From Methanobacteriaceae archaeon (GTDB taxonomy: Archaea > Methanobacteriota > Methanobacteria > Methanobacteriales > Methanobacteriaceae), in contig JACBOA010000003.1 in assembly GCA_013403005.1 (NCBI GenBank), forward strand, positions 96,001 to 160,000: 64,000 nucleotides of DNA. Direction: 5' to 3'. The notes under the pieces were generated by a model. The model made no database searches. It saw only the letters and a list, made by a program, of their open reading frames with translations, and had not been told where the DNA came from. Of the stretch, positions 35,498 through 45,030 are shown in pieces; the stretch's first letter is position 1; the number at the start of each line of letters is the position of its first letter. A program made the translations under genes and the position numbers.

Positions 35498-36859
35498 TTA
35501 CATCAATATACGGAAAGTGTTCACTATTAAATTTATATCTTCTTGGTCCTCTAGAGTAATATCTGACTTCATGGTAAAGTAAAGGTAGTAATAGAAATCT
35601 TTGAGCAGGTAACCAGTAACCATGATCATCTTGTTGGTTTTTAAATTATCGCCAAACATCAGGAATGACTGAATATTCCCCATTTTCGACGTATTTCCGC
35701 CGTTGAGAATGATGTTCTGGGTTTCGAAGATCTCCTCCCATATCTCGATTAATTCTTCAAATTTGATGCCCTTTAAATTGGATTTCCTGAATATCAATAA
35801 ATTTATACTGCCATCTGGATTGTTCCCTTGGAATTTTTCATTGGAGACCACGGTTTTAACTGTCCAGTCTTCAGGGTAATAAAAGGATATTGAATTAGTG
35901 TTAAATTGATTATAATTACCAGGATAACTTTTTAATCTAATTTTTATAATAGCATCTTCAGCTTTCCTCTTTACAAACAAATCATCATCATCCATAACAT
36001 CAACAAGTACATCAATCGCCCTTTCATCGCCAATATTACCTAAAGCCTCTACAATCTTACCCCTCACGTGACGATTTCTATCTTCCTTCCTTTTGCTACA
36101 TAAAGTATCTATAAAATAGTCCACAGCCCGGGTATCACCTATTTTTCCCAGACATTCAGCAGCTTTGCTTCTAATCTGCCAGTCATCACACATATACAAA
36201 TCCATAAGGGGGTCAAATGCTTCATCACCCATACATGCCAGTACTTCAGTGGTATTTCGTCTTACATCCGCATCCCCATCGTATAACAGTCTTAAAAGTG
36301 GTTTAACAGCTTCATCGGACCCTATTTTTCCCAGGGCATTGATTGCCTGTTTTCTAACCCTCCACTCTTTATCTCCAAGAAGAGATATGAGCGGTTCAAC
36401 AGCTTCTATCGAAGCTAAATTTCCAAGTGATTTAGCAGCATTCTCCCTTACTACCCATGAATCATTATTTAAAGCATCAATAAGCACTTCTGTAACGGAA
36501 TGGTCTCCTTCACCTATTTTACCCAGTGCAAATACTGATCTCCATCTTACCCCCTCAACTACATCTTCCTTAACTGATTGTATAAGGGCTTCAACAGCCC
36601 GCCTGTCACCAATTGCACCTAAAGCTTCGGCAGAAAACTCTCTCACACTGGTTAGAATCGGGCTTTCATCCTGCCAGCTTTCATATTTCAAAGATCTAAT
36701 TAGAGGTACAACCGCCCTTTCATCACCTACTTTCTTGAGAGATCTAGCGGCCTCCTTACGTACAATATATTTTTCATGTTCAAGTGCTTTGACTAAACCT
36801 CCCACATCTCTATTTTCCTCTAAAAGATCAATATCCGGGTAAAAATCTCCGTCAGACAA
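35498..36859 (-). CDS. HEAT/PBS-lyase repeat protein with a C-terminal lipoprotein-like domain
   Basis: About 320 N-terminal residues form nine or so HEAT-type repeats, each with a unit like VRxxAAKSLGNLASxEAVEPLI. The last 130 residues (SFYYPEDWTVK...) form a separate domain resembling PsbP/LpqN-type sequences (inference from pattern). TTG 36859 is preferred because GGGGGAG lies just before it; TTG 36877 has no site. HEAT repeats bind proteins; the partner is unknown. No signal peptide, so it is likely cytosolic. Confidence 0.8.
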   Translation of the reverse strand: MSDGDFYPDIDLLEENRDVGGLVKALEHEKYIVRKEAARSLKKVGDERAVVPLIRSLKYESWQDESPILTSVREFSAEALGAIGDRRAVEALIQSVKEDVVEGVRWRSVFALGKIGEGDHSVTEVLIDALNNDSWVVRENAAKSLGNLASIEAVEPLISLLGDKEWRVRKQAINALGKIGSDEAVKPLLRLLYDGDADVRRNTTEVLACMGDEAFDPLMDLYMCDDWQIRSKAAECLGKIGDTRAVDYFIDTLCSKRKEDRNRHVRGKIVEALGNIGDERAIDVLVDVMDDDDLFVKRKAEDAIIKIRLKSYPGNYNQFNTNSISFYYPEDWTVKTVVSNEKFQGNNPDGSINLLIFRKSNLKGIKFEELIEIWEEIFETQNIILNGGNTSKMGNIQSFLMFGDNLKTNKMIMVTGYLLKDFYYYLYFTMKSDITLEDQEDINLIVNTFRILM

Positions 36860-36983
36860 AATATTCCACTCCCCCAAAATTTAATTTCCAGATGGTATAT
36901 TGTTTACTCTTTTATTATAATTAATAATTATAATTATCAATGAATCGATCCTTTTTAAATCAGCCAGCTAAAAAAATTCAGAT

Positions 36984-38162
36984 TCACAGAAAATCCTTAA
37001 TTAACTTCAACAGATTGGGATGTTTTCCCAGGAACTTTATTGCGGAAATCTTTGATAAATTTTCCATCTTATTTTTTTCTAAAAATTCTGCAAGGGCATT
37101 CATATCCTTATCAGTTAATTTATCAGCGGCATTTCGATATTTAAGGGATATTTCAAGGTTTTTTCCAAACCTTTCCCTCCATATATCATCGTATTTTTTT
37201 AAAACATCAGCGGATGTGTCTTCCTTTTTGGCGGCTTCTGCTGCGACTTGTCCGGCGACTTTAGCACAGAAGGCCGTGGTATGTATTCCTCCCCCGGTGA
37301 CAGGGTCCACCTGTCCAGCTGCATCCCCTACCACCAGGAAACCATCGGAATAAGTCCTATCAATTGGTCCTGATAGGGGAACTCCACCAATGTTAAGTTC
37401 CACCGGGGTTACACCGTCGAACCTGGAGATGAACTGGTTAAGATACTGGTAAGCTGTCTTTTTATTGCTCCTCACCCCTAAACCCACGTTAACCGTGTCT
37501 TCTCCCTTGGGAAACATCCATAAATATCCCCCAGGGGCTATTTTCCTCCCGAAATAGAAGTTAAGCCGGTAGGGGTCTATGTCTAAACCGACCAGCTCAA
37601 GTTGTGCACATGAACCTATATCTCGGAGTTGGTTAGGACTGGTGAGTCCGGCCAATCGGGTCATGTTGGATTCGACTCCATCGGCGGCTATGACCACGTC
37701 GGCCTTTATCTCCATGGTTTTTCCCAGGTGCTTGGCCACCACCCCGCACACCTTACCTTCCTTTCTTATCAGGTCCTTTACGGTGGTCTTCATCATTATA
37801 TCTGTCCCTGCCTTGGCTGCCTGTATGGCCAGGTGTTTATCAAAGACCTTCCTATCTAAGATGTAACCTTCATAGCCAGCACCATCCAGAAAATTACGAC
37901 CAGTCATCTCTTCCAAATCAAGAGCCCTACCGTCCGGGGCATAAACAGTAGCACCTTCAATATATGAGTTGATGAACCTTCTAGAAGGCTTCATATCCAG
38001 AATCTTAAAAGTGGACAGGGTTGTTCCCTCGGCACACTGTACAGGCGTGCCAATTTCCTGTCTCTTTTCAATCATCAGGACATCCACATCATCTCGAGAA
38101 GCAAAAAGAGAAGAGACCGACCCCCCAATACGTCCCCCTACCACCACCACATCATATTTCAT
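36984..38162 (-). CDS. Geranylgeranyl reductase family protein
   Basis: A 392-residue FAD-dependent reductase. The FAD motif at the N-terminus is VVVGGRIGGS, the second FAD motif is VVGDAAGQVDPVTGGGIHTT, and the internal C/YxWxFP-like block is YLWMFPKGEDTVNVGLG. The family saturates geranylgeranyl chains of archaeal membrane lipids, with electrons from a ferredoxin. The ferredoxin gene just upstream (38174-38431) is its probable donor. AGGAGG lies before the ATG. Confidence 0.9.
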   Translation of the reverse strand: MKYDVVVVGGRIGGSVSSLFASRDDVDVLMIEKRQEIGTPVQCAEGTTLSTFKILDMKPSRRFINSYIEGATVYAPDGRALDLEEMTGRNFLDGAGYEGYILDRKVFDKHLAIQAAKAGTDIMMKTTVKDLIRKEGKVCGVVAKHLGKTMEIKADVVIAADGVESNMTRLAGLTSPNQLRDIGSCAQLELVGLDIDPYRLNFYFGRKIAPGGYLWMFPKGEDTVNVGLGVRSNKKTAYQYLNQFISRFDGVTPVELNIGGVPLSGPIDRTYSDGFLVVGDAAGQVDPVTGGGIHTTAFCAKVAGQVAAEAAKKEDTSADVLKKYDDIWRERFGKNLEISLKYRNAADKLTDKDMNALAEFLEKNKMENLSKISAIKFLGKHPNLLKLIKDFL

Positions 38163-38173
38163 GGTTCGTCCTC

Positions 38174-38431
38174 CTAGGCTATGTCATACCTCATAGCCCT
38201 TATCCTCCTGGCCATGTCATTTTCATGGCTCATCCACCATGTGAAGTCATATCTCATGGCCTTATCCTCCCTGGTGAAGGCTCCCATGGGGCATACTATG
38301 GTGCAATTACCGCATTCATCACACCCAATACCTTTGGTTACTTCATTTTCAGTTAGTTCCAGAATTTGCTGGGGGCATACCGCTACACAGGCCCCACAAT
38401 AACCACAATTATCTCGTTGGTATTTTATCAA
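38174..38431 (-). CDS. 2[4Fe-4S] ferredoxin, probable donor to geranylgeranyl reductase
   Basis: An 85-residue ferredoxin with cluster motifs CGYCGACVAVCP and CDECGNCTIVCP, then a C-terminal extension containing MRYD twice. It starts at TTG 38431 with GGTGGT just before it and lies 11 bases upstream of the geranylgeranyl reductase gene on the same strand, an arrangement repeated in other methanogens. Confidence 0.9.
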   Translation of the reverse strand: MIKYQRDNCGYCGACVAVCPQQILELTENEVTKGIGCDECGNCTIVCPMGAFTREDKAMRYDFTWWMSHENDMARRIRAMRYDIA

Positions 38432-38646
38432 ACCACCAGAACCCCCTATTGCCAGAGAAAAAAATTAAAAGAACAACTCAAATCCTATTATAGGTATGGG
38501 TTTATAAATTATTTAATCGTTGTTATACTGGCTATGGTAAGAGATTTTAAGGGCAATTGTTCCATAGATATGGTATAAATACTTGTAATTTAATAATTTA
38601 AATCACCGTTAACTTCATATAGTATGTAAACCCAAGTTCGATGTAT

Positions 38647-38730
38647 GCAGGGGTGCCCGAGCTGGCCAAAGGGGGTGGACTTAAGATCCTCTGGCGTAGG
38701 CCTACGTGGGTTCGAATCCCATCCCCTGCA
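38647..38730 (+). tRNA. tRNA-Leu (anticodon TAA)
   Basis: The acceptor arms GCAGGGG (38647-38653) and CCCCTGC (38723-38729) pair perfectly, followed by A as discriminator. The D-arm starts TGCCCGAGC, the anticodon loop is CTTAAGA with TAA, a long variable arm (class II) and a T-arm GTGGGTTCGAATCCCAT follow. The anticodon stem contains one T-T mismatch by eye. No CCA is encoded. Confidence 0.95.
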
Positions 38731-38863
38731 CTTAAATTAACTTACTCCTATTTTAGGGTTAGGAAAGTATTTTAAATAATAATATGAAGAGTTTATGAAA
38801 AATGATTTGTCCATATATAGTTAAGTATAATAGTGGTATCACCTAATAAAAGATAGTCTTCTA

Positions 38864-38936
38864 GCCTCAGTGGCTCAGCCGGTAGAGCGATGCCTTGGTA
38901 AGGCATAGGTCGGGGGTTCGAATCCCCCCTGAGGCT
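38864..38936 (+). tRNA. tRNA-Thr (anticodon GGT)
   Basis: Acceptor stem GCCTCAG with CTGAGGC (38929-38935) and discriminator T. The anticodon stem ATGCC/GGCAT surrounds the loop TTGGTAA, giving anticodon GGT. The T-arm is GGGGGTTCGAATCCCCC. 73 nt, no encoded CCA. It lies 133 bases after the tRNA-Leu gene on the same strand. Confidence 0.95.
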
Positions 38937-39145
38937 TATTTTTTAAGGAATGTGTTATTTTTATGATTTAGATTTGATTTTAGCCTGGTATTTTCAGGTA
39001 ACATTTCTAGTAAGAAATACTTCAAAAATAGAAAAGAATAAATTTTCTTTCTGTATAGTAAAGAATATCTATGTAGAATAAATATTGAGATAATCTAAGA
39101 AAAAAAGAAATAATAAACAAAACTGGATTTACTTTAGATGATAAG

Positions 39146-39793
39146 ATGTCAAAGACGTTGGATATTTTAATGGCCGGTTTAATCGCCGGTATAGTGGCCT
39201 ACACCACATCTCAACTGGGTATAGGTGGTACGGTTTTAGGGGCAGTTCTGGGTTCCATGTTGTACCAGTTAATGTCCCATTTTTTAAAGGACCCTGTAGA
39301 AAATGTTAAAACACAAAATATAGAGCGGGAAATCGTCTATATTTTTCCGCTTATTGTTATACTGGCTATAGAAGTGATATATCTCTTGTCAAGCATTTAT
39401 CACACCCCCCAGGAGATATTTTTCACCCTGGAAAGCGCCACTGGAAACAACCTCTTCAAGCTCATGGGCATCGGTTTAATAGTTATGGGTTTATTCCCCA
39501 TCATTCAGGGTTTCTACCCGTACATTAAACATTACAACATCAAGATGTACGGTTATATCCTGGTGGCTGTAGGTGTGGTAAAGCTCCTGGTGGGCTTTGC
39601 GGATGTTAACAACCCGGTAGCACAGCTATACGCACCCCTGTACTACCAGGTAAACGAACTGGTTTCCCTGGTAATTATCGCTGCCATCACCTTCGTGGTT
39701 GTGGCCATAGCCCGGGATTCTGTTCAAGTATATTATAAGAATGGTGAAGAGCAAGAAAAAGATATTAGTCTAGAGGAAAAGATAGATAAGTAA
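39146..39793 (+). CDS. Uncharacterised multi-pass membrane protein
   Basis: A 215-residue protein with about five predicted membrane helices: near residues 8-45 (two short glycine-rich helices), 70-92, 107-125, 135-155 and 170-190. It ends in an acidic tail (GEEQEKDISLEEKIDK). It is not recognised. It lies 43 bases before a PhoU-type regulator and may share its transcript. Confidence 0.75.
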   Translation: MSKTLDILMAGLIAGIVAYTTSQLGIGGTVLGAVLGSMLYQLMSHFLKDPVENVKTQNIEREIVYIFPLIVILAIEVIYLLSSIYHTPQEIFFTLESATGNNLFKLMGIGLIVMGLFPIIQGFYPYIKHYNIKMYGYILVAVGVVKLLVGFADVNNPVAQLYAPLYYQVNELVSLVIIAAITFVVVAIARDSVQVYYKNGEEQEKDISLEEKIDK

Positions 39794-39836
39794 CTGGATT
39801 AATTGATAAATAGGTAACATTAAATTAGTTGATATA

Positions 39837-40730
39837 ATGAATATAAAGGGTAAAAATAACACTTTGAAAGCTGTGCTGGATGTTATACTATATGAAAATC
39901 CATCCACACAGGATGAAATTGCCGAAAAATTAGGTTTAACCCGTAGATACGTCACTAAACTATTACAACCTCTGGTTAAACGTGGCGTGGTTAAGAGAGC
40001 TTATATCCTTGATCTTAAGAAGTTCGATGAGTTTTCTGAGATGTTCGATGAGGAACCTACCTCCCGGGAGCATGCTGGAACCTTCCTAATCAAGGAGATG
40101 CTCAAGAACATGGCTGAACAGGTCTGCAGTCAGTTTGACATGTCCTTCGATGCTTTCCTAAAATACGATGAGGAAATGGCCAATGAAGCCCTTAAATTAG
40201 ATTTCGTAACCAACAACATGCATGAAAAAATCCGTGCCTCTGTAGACACGGTTATATCCATTAATCCTTATTCTGAATTCAGTAAAACCATGGTTTTTGG
40301 TGAAATAGCCTTTGATCTGGAGCGTATAGCTGATCACACCGCCCAAATAGCCAACTTCGTTTTAAGTGGTTGTTATGAAGTTGATGAGGAGATGCTGGAT
40401 ACCCTGAAATCCATGTTTAAAACCTCCCGGAAAATGGTTAATTATTCCATGAAAGCTTTTTTAAATGAGGAATTAGATTATAAGGATAAAATCATGGATT
40501 ATGAGGAAAGAATTCATGAGTTACAGAAAAAGGCCCTGAACAACATCGCCCTCCAGATGGCGGATGATGATATGGACAAAGACCGTTCCACATATTATCT
40601 GTCCTTATCACGGGTGGTTAAGTCATTTGAAAGGATCGGTGATATCTCTGTGGAGATAGTGGATACAGCCGGTGAGTTTTATCGTAACATCCCCAGAACC
40701 ACTACGCCTGAGCGTTTCAGACGTCAATAA
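39837..40730 (+). CDS. HTH-PhoU fusion regulator
   Basis: Residues 1-65 form a winged helix-turn-helix (NPSTQDEIAEKLGLTRRYVTKLLQPLVKRGVV). Residues 90-297 are two PhoU helical bundles (FGEIAFDLERIADHTAQIANF; SLSRVVKSFERIGDISVEIVD, with the metal-binding ExxRxxD pattern). DNA-binding PhoU proteins are widespread in euryarchaea and are thought to link phosphate transport to transcription. It lies 4.4 kb before the pst operon and is a candidate for binding the shared inverted repeats described here (inference). Confidence 0.9.
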   Translation: MNIKGKNNTLKAVLDVILYENPSTQDEIAEKLGLTRRYVTKLLQPLVKRGVVKRAYILDLKKFDEFSEMFDEEPTSREHAGTFLIKEMLKNMAEQVCSQFDMSFDAFLKYDEEMANEALKLDFVTNNMHEKIRASVDTVISINPYSEFSKTMVFGEIAFDLERIADHTAQIANFVLSGCYEVDEEMLDTLKSMFKTSRKMVNYSMKAFLNEELDYKDKIMDYEERIHELQKKALNNIALQMADDDMDKDRSTYYLSLSRVVKSFERIGDISVEIVDTAGEFYRNIPRTTTPERFRRQ

Positions 40731-40953
40731 GTTTTTTATAATATTTTAAATATTCACTATTTATTTTAATCTTCTAGTAATTTTTTAAAATCCCCTATAA
40801 TATTTTATCTTTTTAAATTTTCCACCCACTTTTGAGTTTTTATTAAATCATTTTAATTTTTTAGCACTTCCACGTCAAATAACTTTTCATTTCTAGTTTC
40901 TTGGAACTTTTACTTGGTTAGATAAATTACTGGAAAAATAAATATTTATACTA

Positions 40954-40975
40954 TTAGTGTCTTATTTTACACTAT
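40954..40975 (+). promoter_or_regulatory. Inverted repeat TTAGTGT-N8-ACAC upstream of the phosphoesterase gene
   Basis: TTAGTGT (40954-40960) and ACACTAT (40969-40975) are separated by eight bases and sit 25-46 bases before the ATG at 41000, downstream of a TATA-like AAATATTTATAC (40940-40951). The half-sites and spacing match the site before pstS at 45031-45052. Confidence 0.55.
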
Positions 40976-40999
40976 AAGTGAAAAAAGGAGAAATTGTAG

Positions 41000-41812
41000 A
41001 TGAAAAAGAAAATCGCACAGATGTCTGATTTACATTTTGAAGAATATAAGTTCTCAGAAGAACTTAAAAATAATTTGTTAGAGCAGATCAGTGAAGAAAA
41101 TCCTGATTTGATAGTAATCTCTGGAGATATAACTGCACAGGGATATGTAGAAGAATATGTTAAAGCAAAAGAATTTATCGATGAATTAAAATCCACTGCA
41201 GAGGTATATGTTGTGCCTGGAAACCATGATTCCTGTAATGTTGGATTACGACAGTTTAAAAGGTTGATTGGCGATAGAAGGTTTATACACAACGATATGC
41301 ACAACAGGATGGTTATCATCGGATTAGATTCTTCAGAACCCGATATTCATGACGGACAGATTGGAATAGACCAGAGAGAATGGTTGGTTCGTGAACTAAG
41401 GAAAGTTAGAGAAGATATGCGAATAATCGTGACGTTCCATCACCATATACTCCCCATACCCCGCACAGGACGGGAGAGAAATATTTTACTGGATGCCGGG
41501 GATATCCTAAAAATTCTAATGGAATACAAGGTCGACATGGTTTTAAACGGCCATAAACACGTGCCCCATGCCTGGAGGTTGGAAGAACTGGTGACTGTAA
41601 ATTCAGGAACCGCAACCACCAGAAGGTTACACGGCACCAACGTTCCCTCATACAATTTAATTGAACTGGGTGAAGACGAATTACATGTTAAAATGATAAA
41701 TACAGAAACAGGAGTTAAAGCAGATTTAGCACATTATCCTCTGGAGTTTAAATTTAAGGGGAAAATATTCAAACCCCCAATAGGGAAAATAGCCAACGCA
41801 TCGTTGATTTAG
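41000..41812 (+). CDS. Calcineurin-like metallophosphoesterase
   Basis: A 270-residue phosphoesterase with metal-binding motifs in order: DLH (10-12), SGD (41-43), GNHD (74-77), HHH near 146-149 and GHKH near 179. This is the CpdA/class III cyclic-nucleotide phosphodiesterase-like branch. The substrate is unknown. A good AAAGGAG site precedes the ATG. The promoter contains an inverted repeat shared with the pst operon, suggesting phosphate control (inference). Confidence 0.88.
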   Translation: MKKKIAQMSDLHFEEYKFSEELKNNLLEQISEENPDLIVISGDITAQGYVEEYVKAKEFIDELKSTAEVYVVPGNHDSCNVGLRQFKRLIGDRRFIHNDMHNRMVIIGLDSSEPDIHDGQIGIDQREWLVRELRKVREDMRIIVTFHHHILPIPRTGRERNILLDAGDILKILMEYKVDMVLNGHKHVPHAWRLEELVTVNSGTATTRRLHGTNVPSYNLIELGEDELHVKMINTETGVKADLAHYPLEFKFKGKIFKPPIGKIANASLI

Positions 41813-41852
41813 GTTTTAATTAATTTCTTTTTCTTTTAAAAAAATAAGTAAA

Positions 41853-41898
41853 TTTCATACCGGCGTATAATTAAGTTTTCATACCGGCGTATAATAAG
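41853..41898. repeat. Short tandem duplication at the 3' end of the DUF2769 gene
   Basis: TTTCATACCGGCGTATAAT occurs at 41853-41871 and again at 41877-41895, 24 bases apart. The copy at 41877 encodes the C-terminus (YTPV and stop) of the minus-strand DUF2769 protein and the other copy lies just beyond the stop. Confidence 0.85.
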
Positions 41899-42277
41899 TC
41901 CTTCTCAATTCCCGTAATTTAGCTTCACGGCTTTCATCTTCTCCAATATCAATTTCACAGCACTCAGAAGCTTCTCCATTTTTACAAAAATAGGCTGGTG
42001 CTCCCCTTGCTTCCAGGTCGTTCTCTTTCCAGACATCGCAGCCTTTACACTGGCATTCTTCATGGAAATACAGATCCCCGCAGATCGTTTTCCCAGTGGC
42101 ACAATAAAGTTGGGGTACTTTTTCAGGGTCCACCACAAAACCACTATCGATATCTGCTGAACTTGCTTCCTCCATTTCTTTCCATTGATCTTTTACACAC
42201 GAACTTTTGGCCTGTACCGGACACTGGGCACACAGACATTTTTCCATATTCTCCGGGTTAAAGTCAATTTCAATCAT
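41879..42277 (-). CDS. DUF2769-domain cysteine-rich protein
   Basis: A 132-residue protein with eleven or more cysteines, including CLCAQCP...SSC near the start and LYCATGKTICG / CQCKGCDVW in the middle, the pattern of the DUF2769 family of methanogens. It likely binds zinc or iron-sulfur; the function is unknown. Its last codons lie in a duplicated 24-bp segment. Confidence 0.8.
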   Translation of the reverse strand: MIEIDFNPENMEKCLCAQCPVQAKSSCVKDQWKEMEEASSADIDSGFVVDPEKVPQLYCATGKTICGDLYFHEECQCKGCDVWKENDLEARGAPAYFCKNGEASECCEIDIGEDESREAKLRELRRTYYTPV

Positions 42278-42410
42278 TCTATCACCATCTTATTTATGTG
42301 CCCCCTCCCTATTTATACATAATGTGAAATGGTGTACACTAATAGCAAGATTTATTATGGTGGACTGAAATAAGAGTATTTTATTTAAATTCAAATTTGG
42401 AGGGGTTCAA

Positions 42411-43838
42411 TTGAGGCAAACATCTACCCAAAAGTGGCAAATTTTAATAGCCCTGGCACTGGGTACATCCATGGTCCCCATAAATGCCAGTATAGTTAAC
42501 GTGTCTCTACCCAGTATAACAGAGTTCTTCGGGGCATCTGTGGCTACTTCACAATGGGTTTTAACCGCTTATCTCATAATGCTCCTGAGTCTGGTGCTCT
42601 TTTTCGGCAGGTTCGGTGATTTCTATGGCCAGGAAAAACTGTACATGTATGGGGCGGTAGGGTTCCTGTTTTCCTCTGTTCTTTGCAGTTTAGCCCCTTC
42701 AATTCATCTCCTGATAATATTCAGGGCTTTACAGGGTATCACTGCAGCCATGATGATTTCAGTGTCTATTGGGATTATCAGAAGGGCATTTCCAGTTGAA
42801 TATCTAGGGAGAGCACTGGGAATCTATTCCATGGCCATAGCTGCCGGGTTAGCTCTGGGCCCGGCCATCGGAGGATTCCTGGAAAGCGCCGGCAGCTGGA
42901 CCTATATATTTTTGGTGAACATTCCCCTGGGAATCATCAGTCTGATTATCTGTTACCTGGTCCTGGAAAGAAAGGATGGTGACGAGGTCAAATGGGATTT
43001 AAAAGGCACCATTTTGCAGTTCACTACATTATTTACCGTGGTTTATGGCTTGAATCTTGTTCAAACCTACGGGTTGGATCTGAAAATTCTCATAATCGGA
43101 TCTTTTGCCCTGTTTACCTTTATCCTATTTATCGTTAACGAAAAAAGAGTCGAATATCCCTTATTAAATTTATCACTCTTCAGGAATGCTAAATTTTCAG
43201 CCTATAACCTCGCTCTACTCTTCAACTATCTTTCTATGTATATGGTACTCTTCATCATGCCCTTCTATCTCCAGAAGGTTTTACATCTATCGTTAGGTGG
43301 TATAGGGCTGCTTTTAACCGTTTCGCCACTGGCCATGATGGTACTGGCACCGTTTTCCGGTTTCCTCTCCGATAAAATTGGATCGAGGTATCTGGCCTTT
43401 GCTGGATCCCTTACCTTTGCCCTGGCCCTTTATTCCATGTCTTATCTTACCATATTTGCAAATTCCGGTGATGTGTTATGGAGGTTTGTAGTTCTGGGCC
43501 TCGGCGCAGCTTTATTCCAGGCCCCTAACAACCGGTCCATAATGGCCAGTATCTCTCGAGGTGAATCGGGTATGGTCTCCAGTATAATCGTTACCATGCG
43601 AAATCTGGGCATGGTATTTGCAGTTTCATTTGCCGGGCTGATACTCTACACCACCATATCACCCGATACACTCCAGTCACCCCTGTTATTTAATCTCCAG
43701 GCCTACGATTTCACCACCGGCATGCACAGGATAGTGATTTTTGGTGCGATTTTAAGTGTGATCATGGCCTTTCTATCCCTGATAAAAATTCACAGTACCA
43801 AGGTAGCGTTGAATTATATTAAAGATAAGATCAGTTGA
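42411..43838 (+). CDS. MFS drug-efflux transporter, DHA2 family
   Basis: A 475-residue transporter with about 14 membrane helices. The first helix carries PINASIVNVSLPSI, the DHA2 motif, and GRFGDFYGQEKLYMYG is motif A. It exports small compounds by proton exchange; the substrate is unknown. TTG start with TTGGAGGGGTTCAA upstream. A GTGTACAC palindrome (42332-42339) lies about 75 bases upstream and might be an operator. It is unrelated at gene-neighbourhood level to the MFS gene at 11245. Confidence 0.9.
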   Translation: MRQTSTQKWQILIALALGTSMVPINASIVNVSLPSITEFFGASVATSQWVLTAYLIMLLSLVLFFGRFGDFYGQEKLYMYGAVGFLFSSVLCSLAPSIHLLIIFRALQGITAAMMISVSIGIIRRAFPVEYLGRALGIYSMAIAAGLALGPAIGGFLESAGSWTYIFLVNIPLGIISLIICYLVLERKDGDEVKWDLKGTILQFTTLFTVVYGLNLVQTYGLDLKILIIGSFALFTFILFIVNEKRVEYPLLNLSLFRNAKFSAYNLALLFNYLSMYMVLFIMPFYLQKVLHLSLGGIGLLLTVSPLAMMVLAPFSGFLSDKIGSRYLAFAGSLTFALALYSMSYLTIFANSGDVLWRFVVLGLGAALFQAPNNRSIMASISRGESGMVSSIIVTMRNLGMVFAVSFAGLILYTTISPDTLQSPLLFNLQAYDFTTGMHRIVIFGAILSVIMAFLSLIKIHSTKVALNYIKDKIS

Positions 43839-43889
43839 TGAACTATATTTAAAACAGGAATAGTTAATTGAAATTGATTTAAAAATAAA

Positions 43890-43983
43890 ATCAATCAGTA
43901 AAACCCAATCAAAAACAAAATTAGCCGGTGAAAACCCAATCAAAAACAAAAATCAGTCAGTAAAAGCCTGATCAAAAACAAAA
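43890..43983. repeat. Imperfect 31-bp tandem repeat (3 copies) between convergent genes
   Basis: Three units (43890-43920, 43921-43951, 43952-43983) share CAATCAAAAACAAAA or TGATCAAAAACAAAA at the end and a CAGTAAAA or CGGTGAAAA in the middle. They lie in the 206-base gap between the MFS gene and the citrate-synthase-family gene. The composition gives no coding or hairpin signal. Confidence 0.75.
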
Positions 43984-44044
43984 ATCAGTTGATTTAAAAT
44001 TAGATTAAAAATCAGATCAAATGGGTACAGGGGAATAGGATCAC

Positions 44045-44830
44045 TTAAAGTACCGACAATTCTTCAAAACTAAAGGTCTTTTTAAAGGGTTTCTCATTTT
44101 TCTCTTCTATAACATGGGCTAGTAGACCTGGTAATCTTCCTATAGCGAAAAATCCACATCCTGTTTTCCAATCAAATCCCATATCTGATAATATTGCACC
44201 ATTTGCCCCGTCTATATTCATTTTTATCCCTTTTCTTGCCCATAGAAGTTCCTGCATGGACAGGGCCAGTTTCATGTGATCGCCGAAACAGTCATATTTG
44301 TAGGAAAGTTTGATCAATTTGGAGGCCCGAGGGTCTTCCTTATGATAACGGTGCCCGAATCCTGGGACTTTTTTGCCGTTATCCAGGTAGTGGTTAACCA
44401 GTTTATCTGCTAGAAGGTCATGGGTTAAGTCGGAATTGTTTTTGTATTTGATGGCTTCCTGCATCACCTTCATGGAGATCTCTATGGCACCGGCATGATT
44501 TTCACCGAAGGCCAGTAACCCCCCGGCTAGGCAGGATGCTACTGGTGAACCTGCTGAAGCCATGGTTCTGGCAGCCTGGGTACTGGGCGGGGTAATTCCA
44601 TGATCGCAGAATGATACCAGTACTGACTGGAGCATTCGGGCCTGGTTAGGGGTGGGTAATTCACCTTTTATAAGTAGATAAATTAACTCGGGGAGGGTTA
44701 TATTTTCTATTAAATCCTCCTGTGAGTAACCTCTGGTTAAAAGATGGTTGGGTTCCACTTTTGTTATGGATGTTTTCCATCTGGGATTAACTGGTTGTAT
44801 TATATCCTTCAGTACTTCCTTAGTTATCAT
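44045..44830 (-). CDS. Short citrate-synthase-family protein (citrate synthase or citryl-CoA lyase type)
   Basis: A 261-residue protein, shorter than normal citrate synthase (about 370-430). Conserved catalytic histidines appear in ENHAGAIE and PGFGHRYHKEDPRA; the catalytic Asp region is less clear (NIDGANGAILSDMGFDW, where the second Asp is a candidate). The length and start match the group often annotated as citryl-CoA lyase in Methanobacteriales. Since these organisms run an incomplete reductive TCA route, the true substrate is uncertain. Confidence 0.8.
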   Translation of the reverse strand: MITKEVLKDIIQPVNPRWKTSITKVEPNHLLTRGYSQEDLIENITLPELIYLLIKGELPTPNQARMLQSVLVSFCDHGITPPSTQAARTMASAGSPVASCLAGGLLAFGENHAGAIEISMKVMQEAIKYKNNSDLTHDLLADKLVNHYLDNGKKVPGFGHRYHKEDPRASKLIKLSYKYDCFGDHMKLALSMQELLWARKGIKMNIDGANGAILSDMGFDWKTGCGFFAIGRLPGLLAHVIEEKNEKPFKKTFSFEELSVL

Positions 44831-44884
44831 AAATCATTTTATTCTACAATGATAATATTTAAATTTAACCATTAAGCCTATTTT

Positions 44885-44986
44885 AGTTCACTAATTAGGA
44901 AATAATGCGGTTGTGGTGGGTATACTATTTATAGACAAAATCTCATGGTGTAGCATTAAGTCCACATGAGTTCACCAATTAAGAAA
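44885..44986. repeat. Direct repeat of 18 bp upstream of pstS
   Basis: AGTTCACTAATTAGGAAA (44885-44902) and AGTTCACCAATTAAGAAA (44969-44986) differ at two positions and lie 84 bases apart in the region between the citrate-synthase-family gene and pstS. They may be regulatory half-sites. Confidence 0.5.
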
Positions 44987-45030
44987 GATCGGGTAATAAA
45001 TATACGTCTTTTTATGACCGAATGACACAT

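Noticed and set aside
43890..43983. Possible CRISPR array
   Set aside because: The units are adjacent, without unique spacers, imperfect and A-rich; no cas gene is near.
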